Assembly (NCBI GenBank): GCA_030278955.1
Contig: JAOANR010000014.1
Coordinates: 37,337,453-37,401,452, forward strand
From: Hygrophila difformis
Taxonomy: Eukaryota; Streptophyta; Magnoliopsida; Lamiales; Acanthaceae
Length of the DNA: 64,000 nt
Direction: 5' to 3'
Shown here: one piece after another, positions 11,542 to 20,775 of the stretch
Numbering within the stretch: the stretch's first letter is position 1
Layout: each line of letters starts with the position of its first letter
The notes under the pieces: generated by a model
Told to the model about the DNA's origin: nothing
Database searches by the model: none
The model's input: only the letters and a program-made list of their open reading frames with translations
Translations under genes and position numbers: made by a program

Positions 11542-11984
11542 TCAGGTAATGAACTTGTATGCCTCTTTGCACGTGGCGTGGTTATGCCCCCGTCGTCGGC
11601 ATAGACCACATTTAACCTTGCTTGTCTGGACTTGGGATGGTATACGCCTTTTCTTCCTACGGCCCGGTTGCACCCTCACATCCCAGGGCAGCAAAAACTC
11701 AATGTCATTGTCATTATCCTCTTCGCAATTTCCACTGGACGTGGCGTGGTAGCCAGATCAACTGCAAATATGATACCGGATGGACCATGCTCCCGAAACA
11801 GAGCTAAAAGATTTACAGATAAAATTGCCAGTCTTCTCAGAACCGCGGAGTTCCAAGCCGACATCAACAGAGAAGAGGGAAGCAGTCCGGAAGCATTGAT
11901 TCTGATCCAGCTAGAGGAAAGTGGGGATCGCCCATACATGCCATGCATGGGCTCTCCAATTCTACACTGAACAAGGAGTACAGT

Positions 11985-12118
11985 CGACGCCGCCGCCGGA
12001 GAGTCGCCGGAACACCGCCGGGAGTCGCCGGAGCTTGATCGGAGTTCTCCGGAAGTTGGCCGGAACTTGGCCGGAGTTTGGTTGGCACCGCCGCCGTCGC
12101 CGGCCGGAGACCAGTCAA
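11985..12118. repeat. GC-rich CCGGAG/CGCCGG simple-sequence block
   Basis: About 135 bp of degenerate GCCGGA/TCGCCGG words form a sharp GC-rich island between the transposase exon that ends at the insertion and the zinc-knuckle exon. It can be read as coding on either strand, but no family motif appears. It may be intron or a small insertion. Confidence 0.6.
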
Positions 12119-12212
12119 CAATCGGAGGTGTTGGAACTGCTATTTTGTTGAATTCCAGTTTAAACAATGGCATTTAATAATTTAAACAACCATGATGGGC
12201 CCCGAATCAACC

Positions 12213-12551
12213 TTTGACGCCAAACGAGTCTCGACGAGGAACCCCATGACGTAAACCTCCCGAATGACGCCAACCATCTATGACGCGGACCCTTGGCGTC
12301 ATCCATCCCTTGGCATCATGCAGCCCTTGGCGCCTTCCATCCCTTTGACGCAATCCTCTCCCATGATGCAGACCGCCTATGACGCCAACCGAGTTCCGTG
12401 TCATTAGCGTTGTTCCGCGTCATCAGCACTCATTCAGCCCCTTGGCGCCTTCCATCCCTTTGATGCAATCCTCGCCCAATGACGCAGACCGCCTATGACG
12501 CCAACCGAGTTCCGCGTCATCAGCATTGTTCCGCATCATCAGCACAGCTTG
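12213..12551. repeat. TGACGCC/GGCGTCA short inverted-repeat array with a 114-bp duplication
   Basis: TGACGC-like words and reverse complements (GCGTCA, GGCGCC, GGCGTCA) recur every 15-25 bp in both orientations. Inside, a 114-bp block starting CCCTTGGCGCCTTCC is duplicated (12324-12437 and 12438-12551). The array lies about 90 bp upstream of a TATA box. It parallels the TACGACGC arrays at 3.7-5.3 kb in design but not in exact word. Confidence 0.8.
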
Positions 12552-12643
12552 GCATCATAGTTGCTGTCCGGATCCCATTTTTGTGTTTTTCTAAGGTTTT
12601 TCATGTATTTTTCTTCCTGTTTTACCCTTGTAAGTGTGAGGCC

Positions 12644-12652
12644 TATTTATAT
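12644..12652 (+). promoter_or_regulatory. TATA box of the solo-LTR-like element
   Basis: TATTTATAT lies in the context GGCC-TATTTATAT-GGCCTCCC, downstream of the CpG-rich array. The placement mirrors the TATA box at 4055. Confidence 0.45.
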
Positions 12653-15600
12653 GGCCTCCCACACCTTATTTTACATTTTTTGTTGAATCTAATTTTTGAG
12701 AACACTTCTCTTATTATTGCAAAAGATCACATTGTCTCAAACCTAGGTTTGAACAATACCCCTTTGAGTGTTTATTGGGAAACCCTCACCATTTTGGATT
12801 TGAAGCCTCCAAAAATGGTCACTAATCATGGTTATTGGATGGTTGGCTTGAGTTGAGGACAAGATCTTCATACCTTGTTTAGCTTCTCCCAATTCCCTTT
12901 AATTGTGAGTGCTTCCTTATCTCTCTTCTTATTTTTCCTTGTTTTTATTTTAGTTTCATTTTCCCCTATTGGCACCAAGTGTCAATAGGCAACATTGCAA
13001 GCAATATTGTGTCCAACTACGGTCCGTTCGTGGCAGGACGTCATAGGAGGGTATATCACACCGTCGTAGGTTCTCTTATAATATTCCACGAGTAATATGG
13101 GTCACAATAGTCATAAATATTACCTTGCATTCCCTCGATAGCGGCACATCCATGTTTGCATGGCAACTTCAGCATTTGCCAGTAACCACATGAACAAGTC
13201 CTCCTCTCAACATCCACAACATGTATTTTGTTATTTTCACGTACTTCGAACAACGTTCCACCAGCCCGCTGAATCTCTAGCGCACCAGATCCCATGTAAA
13301 ATTGGCTCAACAACTTTTCCGGGTTCGGACACAATTTCCCTTCCATTTTAGCACTTCCTCTCTCTTTTCATTCATCATCTTCATCACTTGCTTCCGAATT
13401 GTATCAAGCATTGAATACGGAGGCAGGTTCCTCGATTTCACTACCCAGGAGTTCCAGCTCTCAACAAGGTTTGTGGTCATCACTCCCCATCTATTTCCCG
13501 GGAACACAACATTTGTCAAACATCGCGGTTCCGAATTTGCAATGAAAGTTGAAGATAGAGGCATTGCTTGGAGAAATAGAATTCAGGTGTTCACACATCT
13601 CTTCGTAGGTAGCAGCGTAAGCCAGCCTTCAATACCCCTGTCCATTTCGTTTTATCCTTGTAAGGGTACATTTTCATCACCTGCAATCACACAATACGAA
13701 AGCCTTTAAACACGACACTAAGACAGAAAAACACAACTCAGGATAAGCGTGACACTTAATAGCAGCACTCATTCTCATACCGAACAACAAACATACAACT
13801 ATATGAAACAACTATCACCTCCGTTTGAAGTTGTCCTCAAGGTGCCGTATGCATATGGTGTGATGACACCCATTAAACACGCTTGGAATCGCTTTCATCA
13901 GTCCGGAGTGATGATCACTAAAAAATGTGAACTCTCCCCATTGATCACGTTCTTTGCCGCTGTCAACTGCACTCCTCAGTTTTCGACAGAACCAGTCCCA
14001 ATTTTCATCAGTCTCCCCCCGCAACTATAAACCAACAAAATCAGCCAGAAAAAACAACACTGTTGGTCAATATAAAAAACAAACTAATTCAGGGTATAAC
14101 AAACACAACACTGCATCTTCTAAACACCAAGGTACACGTTTAAAACACCAAAGCACGACGGTAATACAATAAACTACAAACAGCATGTCAGTGGGTACCT
14201 GCATATGCAATTGTTATGAACCCACCGTTTGCGTCTTTGCCCACAACGCCCAATATTGAACCTTTCCACTTGGACTTAATGTGTGTCGCATCAAGCTCGA
14301 CAAGCGGCCAACAACCTCTTTTGAACCCATCGAGGCACGCTGCCATTTCTATGAAAACCCGCCTAAACTTCCCGGTATTCTCATGCACCTCCAAATCTGC
14401 AACGCTGCCGGGGTTTGTCGACTTCAACCTAGTGCAGAATCCTCTAATCTTGTCAAAAGCATCAAAATCAGCTCCATGTATTTCCGTCAGTGCAATCTCC
14501 TTCGTGTTCCAAGCCGTGCGATAGCTAATTTGAATTTTGAAAGCTGCCTGAATGTGGTCCACAGCTGTGTTGGGTGTATAGTTTGGGTGTCGCCTCACTT
14601 TCTCCTTGATGCAACCCATGTTGCATTTGCCTTAGGATGTACCCTCGCTTGTAGATTGTTCACATCACAACCATGATTCAAATTGCACTTGCAAATAGCG
14701 AATGAATCATCCGATTTATGGTGGGAAGCATAAATTCGCCATCCACATTCTTCCGTCGAATATATCACGATCACCTTCTCGCTATCATTCTTCACAAATT
14801 GGAACCCACGTCGGACTGCAATAAAGTGGTTTTTGAGCACCCTACGAAACTGATCCGTATATTTAAACTTTTGTCCTTCCCCTTTAAAAGCATGAGCCCA
14901 CAACACTGTTACATCCTCGGTGTCTTCCTCATCAAAGTCGTTATCGCATTCATCAACATATTCTGTATCCGTCCTGCAATAAATAATTCACCACTCACAG
15001 CCACTACACATACCACAATCGAATACAACATTGATTCACAAACAAATCGCATTTCTCAATGTTTGCACGAATATACAGTGTGCAATAAATATTCCAATAC
15101 AACATTGCCATGCAAAAAACAACAGCTTTCTCCACCAAAACACGACACAGTACGTAAACATGTACAACACAGCGCAAATACCTATAACATACAAATGCAC
15201 TTTACTAAATCACTATTCCATATATACAACAGTAGAAACACTCGTGATCGTTGCATGCAAAAGAAAAATACCCATTTACTTCCAAACACAATCATTTCCC
15301 GTAATGCATGCATGCACCAATGTGCATTCAGAAAATAAACATTACAATCATAGGTTTGGGCACCACAATTGGTTTCGTTTAGCACCACACATACCTCATT
15401 CTCTTGCTGCCAGCTTCCTTGGTCGTCACATTCATCTTGCCAAAGGACAGCCCCCTAGAATTGTTCAACCTTGCCATCCCTATTACATATGCGTCGTGGA
15501 TAAGTTCCATTGAGTATCCTCCATCGTCTTCCTCATAATGTAAGCTATTTCTTGTTGCACATACGTCGGGCCATTTATCCCTCAACTTTTCATACACGTC

Positions 15601-15708
15601 CGGAACAAGATCCACATCCTTAAATCGTACAAGATGCACCTCCGATTTGTAATGACAAAAAAGCATTATCTCTTTCCCATGGAGTGGCTCTTCACCACAG
15701 CTCATCAT

Positions 15709-16386
15709 ACTTCTTCTCCTCCACGGATTCCTTCTAAAAAGCCCTAACCCTTCTCCTCAGACTGAAGAATGTCGCGAGAATCTTCTCCAAAACCCTTCCC
15801 TTACCCTCGTCTCTTCCCTCTCAAGACAAACAGAAACCCACCCCCTATTCCTTCTATGGTCGGTTGGAAATGTGGTGACAAACCCTAGCCTTTTCCATCT
15901 TCAATGCCGAGCTCCTGTCCGTCCTTCAGCGCGTGGAAATGGGCTTCCCACACATGTGTTTAGCGCGAACGGGAGCTTCCCAAAGAAGCCAACAATCCGA
16001 GACAGGGATTTTTGTGAGTGGAGGGTTTGGTACCCATTTTTACGCAAGGAAGAAGGAGATAGCAATGAGTACCTCCTGTCATGGGTCAAATCAGCTGCCT
16101 TTTTGCAGCAAAAAGGTAAGGTTACAATGGTAATTTCATTACTCCTTTTCTTATTCCTTTTCTTTTATGTAAGGGGGATTAAAGTGAGATGTATTTCAAC
16201 AATAGGTACTAATACATGATAACAATAGTATGTAGGGATTTAACTTTAATTCTTAAATTGGAGGGGGATTTAACTATAAAAACCCCTTCTTTTATTAATC
16301 TCAAGTACTTTTTTTTTCTTTTTGCTGATACCAAGTGTCAATATATTTACTTCTCCAAAAAAAGCGTCAATATGTTTTTTAAGGGA
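15709..16386. other. Upstream region of the MuDR transposase
   Basis: CT-rich 5'-UTR-like sequence (15720-15850) precedes the minus-strand transposase start. The plus-strand ORF at 15872-16219 lacks recognisable motifs and is not called. GGGGGATTTAACTATAAAAA at about 16263 could be part of a terminal inverted repeat, but no partner was identified. Confidence 0.35.
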
Positions 16387-16545
16387 CGAGTACGTAGCCC
16401 AAGTGGTTAAGTTCATTGACTTCCAATGGAAGGTTGAAGGTTCGATTTCCCATTGGCTCCCTATCTCTCCCTTTTATTCCCTTTGTAATTTTGTGTGACA
16501 TGGGCTCTCATCACCCATTTCCTAGTCTGTATAGGCTATTCAACA

Positions 16546-16616
<71 letters not shown>
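16387..16616 (+). mobile_element. tRNA-derived SINE with (TAA)n tail
   Basis: The head has RNA polymerase III boxes: A-box-like TAGCCCAAGTGG (16395-16406) and B-box-like GGTTCGATTTC (16439-16449). A body with TTATTCCCTTTGTAATT and GGGCTCTCATCACCC follows, then a pure (TAA)n tail at 16546-16616. The body is shared with the SINE at about 40.9 kb, so this is a dispersed SINE and not a functional tRNA gene. Confidence 0.75.
16546..16616 (+). repeat. (TAA)n microsatellite tail
   Basis: About 23 uninterrupted trinucleotide repeats form the 3' tail of the SINE. Such tails are usually polymorphic in length. Confidence 0.9.
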
Positions 16617-16617
<1 letters not shown>

Positions 16618-16824
16618 GAAAAGTCTTTAAACCAAGATTATTTATGAATTTCGTGATATACACTAAAACTATATGGAATATTTTTTAGTTGAGAATAAAG
16701 GAAGTATTACCTATGATATAAAATGAAATTTCATTAAAATTATCATAATAATAACGAAAAAGAAGGGGATATATAATCTTACAATAAATTAAAGAAGAAA
16801 TGGGAAACTAAAATTATAGGAGTA

Positions 16825-16990
16825 CTATATACTGCTAATCGAATGAGTTTCTATGCGGAGTCCGCATAGGCGGAAGTGTTTTATTGATGCAGAGTCTATG
16901 CTGTTTTTTTGAAAACCTACATATGGCAGCAAATTACATTAATTACCTTTCTTTATTTACTTTAATTAATTGTATTTTTATTTGGTGAAT
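16825..16990 (+). repeat. Diverged relative of the Helitron insertion site
   Basis: The left half resembles the sequence just before the 18.6-kb Helitron (about 43660-43754). Both have GAAACT, an AT-rich spacer, a GTACT/GTACG word, TCGAAT-GAGTTTCTATGC, a short palindrome (ATGCGGAGTCCGCAT here, ATGCAGACTCTGCAT there) and GATGCA-TCTATGCT. The right half (ACATATGGCAGCAAATTACAT) resembles the sequence just after it (ACATATGGTAGTATAATTAC, from 62322). The two halves are contiguous here. The similarity was judged by eye. Confidence 0.5.
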
Positions 16991-17904
16991 TACGTTTTGG
17001 TAGTTCCTAAAATATGGTTTATATTAATGTGTAGAATATATTCATTATATGTGGTTGTCATTAATGTGGTCTCAATTTCTAAAATATTTTGCCTATTTGT
17101 TGTTTTTTTGGAACAGAATTTGTGGGGGATTTTTTAACTCAACCGACAATTCATTTGACCACTTTTGGTCTGTCATTTTTCAAACTCTCTTTGTGTCTGT
17201 TTCAGACAAAACAAAACCCTCCATCAAAGCACGAAAACGACACAACACTTACTTCCCTCTCAACACGATTCCGGACATTCTTCGGCGCAACCTTCACAAA
17301 ACCGTGCTTCGTAACACTGTTCTAGTACTGATTTTTATATGTTCTGCGGGTTGTTTTACCCATCACAGGTATTCTATAATCTTACATATAGTGTTATTAC
17401 CAGATACTAAGAGTGTTGTATTACACAGTTTATTTGAAATTAATCTTTATAATGATATGGTCCTGTAATTAGTTGGAATAAAGCACATACTATTTGCCTG
17501 TTGTATCTTGTATTGCGGTTCAGCTTAAATTGATATTCTACTTTATTTCTCCTTGGCCACATATGAGAGATGGTTGGAAGAAAATTTCTGTGACCAGTGA
17601 CCTGTAATTAGGGGTGGCAAACTAGTCTAAACTCATATGTTCTAGCTGTACATATCCTATGCTATAACCGTTTTCGATTAGTGCTGCATATGTTTTCGCA
17701 TTTGTGTTTGCTGGTTTTCCTTTTTTAATGTGTTTTTTTTGTTCCAGTACCGTGTTATTTTGCATACAATCCTGGAAAGTCCATGCATATTCACTTTCTT
17801 GCAAACGTAAGTAATAGTTTATTATTGTACCTTGCGTGTTGCTGACAAATGCATAATGTGTTCTGTTTCGGTTTATCATATGCTATACACATTCTGCCGT
17901 ATGT
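16991..17904. other. Non-coding or degenerate coding DNA
   Basis: ORFs at 17049-17468 (plus) and 17622-17879 (minus) carry no recognised motif. Splice-like signals (GTTTCAG at about 17201; CACAG|GTATTC near 17367) suggest relic exons, possibly of the protease-like gene that follows. Confidence 0.35.
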
Positions 17905-18208
17905 TTGGATCCAACATTCATCCTATATGTTATGTAGTTTTTCCCCGTATATACGTGACAGACATTGGGTACTTTTCGCGGCCGATTCAGCCGAGAGGAA
18001 GGTGTGGTGTTTTAATAGCTGTGTTCGACAGCCTGGATTTGAACAAGACAAGTTGGTGCTGAAGCGCATTCAGAATCGCACACAACACACAATGAAAGTA
18101 TTTGTAGCATTCTGCAATGAGCAGCAGAACATACTATATATTCAAACTCACCATTACAATTGTCTCCACCCAAACATCAACGTTGTTCTAATTCTGCCAT
18201 ACATTTAA
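17905..18208 (+). pseudogene. Ulp1/C48 peptidase-like fragment
   Basis: The frame running to 18208 contains DRHWVLFAADSAERKVWCFN. This matches the HWVL...D...DS region of plant transposon-encoded Ulp1-like (C48) cysteine proteases, which includes the catalytic His. The preceding hydrophobic stretch (VVFFP-like) lies in another frame, so a frameshift near 17945 is likely. The catalytic Asp and Cys blocks were not found. Such domains normally form the C-terminus of proteins whose N-terminus resembles the ORF at 8928-9901, on the same strand 8 kb upstream. Tentative. Confidence 0.4.
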
Positions 18209-18431
18209 CCCTATCCAACATGCTATTCCTCATCACCATGCTACTCTTTATCACTTCTGTCTTCGAAATAAAAACATGCTACTTCTTATAACCGTACATT
18301 TTTTAAATCCGGTTTCAATTGCCATACATTTTTAAAATCAAGTCCAATTTCTACCAATTTTCAAATCAAAGCATACATACAATATGGACTGTATATTTTA
18401 TTCAATATATATAATGCATTGCAGAGAGGGA

Positions 18432-18991
18432 TTAGGTGCTCCACATATGTCGGTGGTCGAAAATTACCTTACAAATTCCATCTAACGGCATATCAATCAT
18501 TTTTTTTGAGTGTTCATATTCGTAAATCAAGAATAACATGAATGATATTGTACCTGATAAGACTGGTAAGACACGGCAGCCTTCGGCGCTCGAAACACAA
18601 CCATCGCCCGGGCTACTTATTTCAATCGGATCGGAGCATGTTTCGATTCCCTCTATTCCATCGGTTGCATCCCCCGCAACACCATCTCCGGTCAATCGTA
18701 TAGCATCATCCCATACCTGAACATCAGCATCAATCGGTTCGTAGCATGTTTCGACTCCCGATGTTCATCGACTGCTTCACCCTCAACACGATCGCCGGTG
18801 ATTGGTATAGTATCACCCAAGTCCACAACTTTAGTTTCGTTGCCCACTAAAAACCACTCCGAAAATGGTGCAGCGGTTGCGTCGATGAAGTTCTGTTGGG
18901 GTGATATTCCATGGAAATCAGTATCGTTGGTGTCCCCTATTGCGTCCGGGAATGTGTTCAGGTCCAGCTTCCTGCACTTCCGTTCCGTCAA
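18432..18991 (-). pseudogene. Possible two-exon minus-strand ORF of unknown function
   Basis: Two adjacent open frames (18991-18692 and 18695-18432) are acidic and contain the near-repeats DTIPITGDRVEGEAVDEH and RLTGDGVAGDATDGIEGIET, so they look like an internal duplication. The reading starts MTERKCRKLDLN. A donor-like GTACAATATC follows LPVLSG near 18550. No domain recognised. Position and strand would suit a further gene or the 5' end of a gene in the Mutator-like region. Confidence 0.25.
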
Positions 18992-19404
18992 TATTGGATG
19001 CTCTTTTTTGTTTCAGACTTGCAAATCATTCTCCAGACGTCCTTATTTTGACTCATTTTTGAATGGCAGTTACAAATCACACAATATTCAAGCCATTAAT
19101 TTAGGGTGTCACAGATTCACCTTCCATTTCAATTGCATGCGTTTAATTGGTATTATGGTTGGACTTTTATTATTGTAGCACACTGGACTCTCCACTAGAA
19201 TACCTCTGCAAATGCTGACTAAAAATAGTCTGCATAGTAACTTAATTGTACTATTAATTAAAAGAATCCTTTCATTATTAAATAGTACTAAATTTTGGTT
19301 AAATTTCATATTCTCTCCATTAAAGACGTTACCTGAACATAAATTTTTTATTAATAAATAAATAAATATTATTAGATAAATTAAAATAAATTCATTATAT
19401 TATA

Positions 19405-19667
19405 CTTACCTCCGTTCTTTTTTAAATGCCACAGATCCATATTTCACGCAATTTAATACACGTTTTTAATCTTCAACAACTCAAATTGTATACAAGTAAA
19501 AATTATGAAAATTTAATATTCTAAATCTATGCGATTAGACAAATCCAACAAGATCTCACTTGACTATATTTTATCTTATATATAATTGTATTAAAAATTC
19601 GAATCAAAGTTGCTCAATGAACAGTGACAAAACCTCTAATGTGTCACTTATAAAAGAACGGAGAAAG
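19405..19667. mobile_element. Stowaway-like MITE, copy 1
   Basis: About 263 bp, flanked by TA dinucleotides, with ends CTTACCTCCGTTC and GAACGGAGAAAG. It shares GTATACAAGTAAAAATTAT, CTATGCGATTAGAC and TCACTTGACTAT with copies at 40.4 and 43.3 kb. Non-coding; Tc1/Mariner transposases are thought to move this class in trans. Confidence 0.8.
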
Positions 19668-19849
19668 TATTAATTAATAGAGCAAGTAAAAAATGGTAAT
19701 TTAAAAGAACAGAGGAAGTATAATTGGGAGAGCAAGTACTTTTTAATAGTACCCTTATTAATATATAATGGTTATTTACACCAATTAGGTAAAAAATGAA
19801 GTAACGACAATATAATAAGGCATTAATTAATAGAGAGCAGTCAAGATAC

Positions 19850-20775
19850 GGTACAGACCTTTAATTGGTCTGTACCTACAGCCCCCTCCCAAAATCCAAA
19901 TCGGAACTGTCATCCCCCCTCCCCCCAATCCAAAACCGTCATCCCCACCCAATTGGAAGAAAATGCAACCTGGGGTCTAAAATTCAGGGTTTTTCACTTT
20001 AAATTCATCTGCACGTAAACGACATGGTGCCACGATGGAATGTGGAGTACTTGGTACAATATGAAACCAGATTCCAACATCACGAGCACAAGATTGCTAA
20101 CTCAATTTCCATCAGTTGCAATCACTCTCCAATTGTACGCCGGCAAATCTTTGATAGGCGAAATTATAGATTTAAATTTTAAATATCCCACCGCCGGATG
20201 AAGAACCTATGGAAGAAGCCATGCCGGAAACTTCCAGTAAAATTATGTCCATGGATGAAGAACTTACGGGATGGATAAAGAAACAACGAGCGAAATCTCA
20301 GAGATGAGGTTCATGATTCAACCAGTCTACATGTGTGATGCATAGTCCTATCCATGTGATGCATGGACATTACTTAGTGATCTTATTTGTGTGATGCCTG
20401 TGTTGGTGGGATTAACTTGTAAAATCACATGTTAAAAAATATAAACAAACCCTAAAATTATTGCGTGCAATGGTTGATTGTGATATCTGTAAGTGTAATT
20501 CACACTATCCAAATTTGTGAACCCACAAAAGCAACCCCTCAAAAGATAATAAATATATACAACACTTCTAGTCTTACATCACATAAAATAACGTATACAT
20601 CACATACAACACTTGCGGGTATTACATGCAATCATTGCAGGCAACACTTGAAGGGTTGTTATATTTTTTGATATGGGATGTTTAAATTCCAAACATTCCA
20701 AACATCACCCAAAGGCACACATCACATGAGGACTGAGGAGTCTGTACCTCAAGGTACCTGCACCATAACACCTTC
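19850..20775. mobile_element. Possible non-autonomous element with GGTACAGACC ends
   Basis: The left end has a perfect hairpin, GGTACAGACC (19850-19859) and GGTCTGTACC (19867-19876), with a 7-base loop. The right end (20740-20748) repeats GTCTGTACC, followed by GGTACCTGCACC. No ORF. The shared end words suggest one non-autonomous element of about 0.9 kb, but target duplications were not resolved. Confidence 0.3.

Larger units (their letters stand above)
12129..13045 (+). mobile_element. Solo-LTR-like insertion in the MuDR transposase, TSD ggagg
   Basis: The segment begins TGTTGGAACTGC and is bounded by the 5-bp direct repeat GGAGG (12124-12128 and 13046-13050). Removing it joins transposase sequence sensibly: minus-strand codons for TYDGVIYPP continue with IVDW across the junction. 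It has no ORF and carries a U3-like inverted-repeat array (12213-12551) and a TATA box (12644-12652), with polyadenylation-like AT-rich sequence later. The right end reads CATA instead of the canonical CA, so the end is either mutated or slightly misplaced. A solo LTR from a Ty3/gypsy-type element is the best explanation. Confidence 0.65.
11542..15708 (-). pseudogene. MuDR/Mutator-like transposase, frameshifted and interrupted
   Basis: Read from 15708 down. The N-terminal exon (15708-15389) has a donor at GTATGT. A MuDR N-terminal domain with VRRGFQFVKNDSEK and a W-R-I-Y-A / C-K-C-N pattern follows (about 14973-14600). The DDE core has VELDATHIK (about 14270) and FFSDHHSGLM (about 13930). RWGVMTTNLVESWNSW lies near 13480, a SWIM zinc finger (CSCGYWQMLKLPCKH) near 13170, and a C-terminal exon (to 11542) has GRRKKRRIPS and a zinc knuckle (CGLCRRRGHNHATC). 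MULE transposases cut and join element ends. The copy is dead: apparent frameshifts lie near 14605, 13555, 13340 and 13085, and a 917-bp insertion sits at 12129-13045. Terminal inverted repeats were not identified. Confidence 0.85.

Noticed and set aside
11432..12173. Several plus- and minus-strand ORFs around 11.4-12.2 kb
   Set aside because: Apart from the minus-strand zinc-knuckle exon, they come from the GC-rich CCGGAG block or are antisense shadows.
14718..15513. Plus-strand ORFs rich in His, Asn and Thr
   Set aside because: They lie opposite MuDR transposase exons and an intron; amino-acid composition is that of AT-rich antisense DNA.
16387..16460. Functional tRNA gene
   Set aside because: Pol III boxes are present, but the acceptor stem does not pair and the same body with a SINE tail occurs twice, so it is a tRNA-derived SINE.
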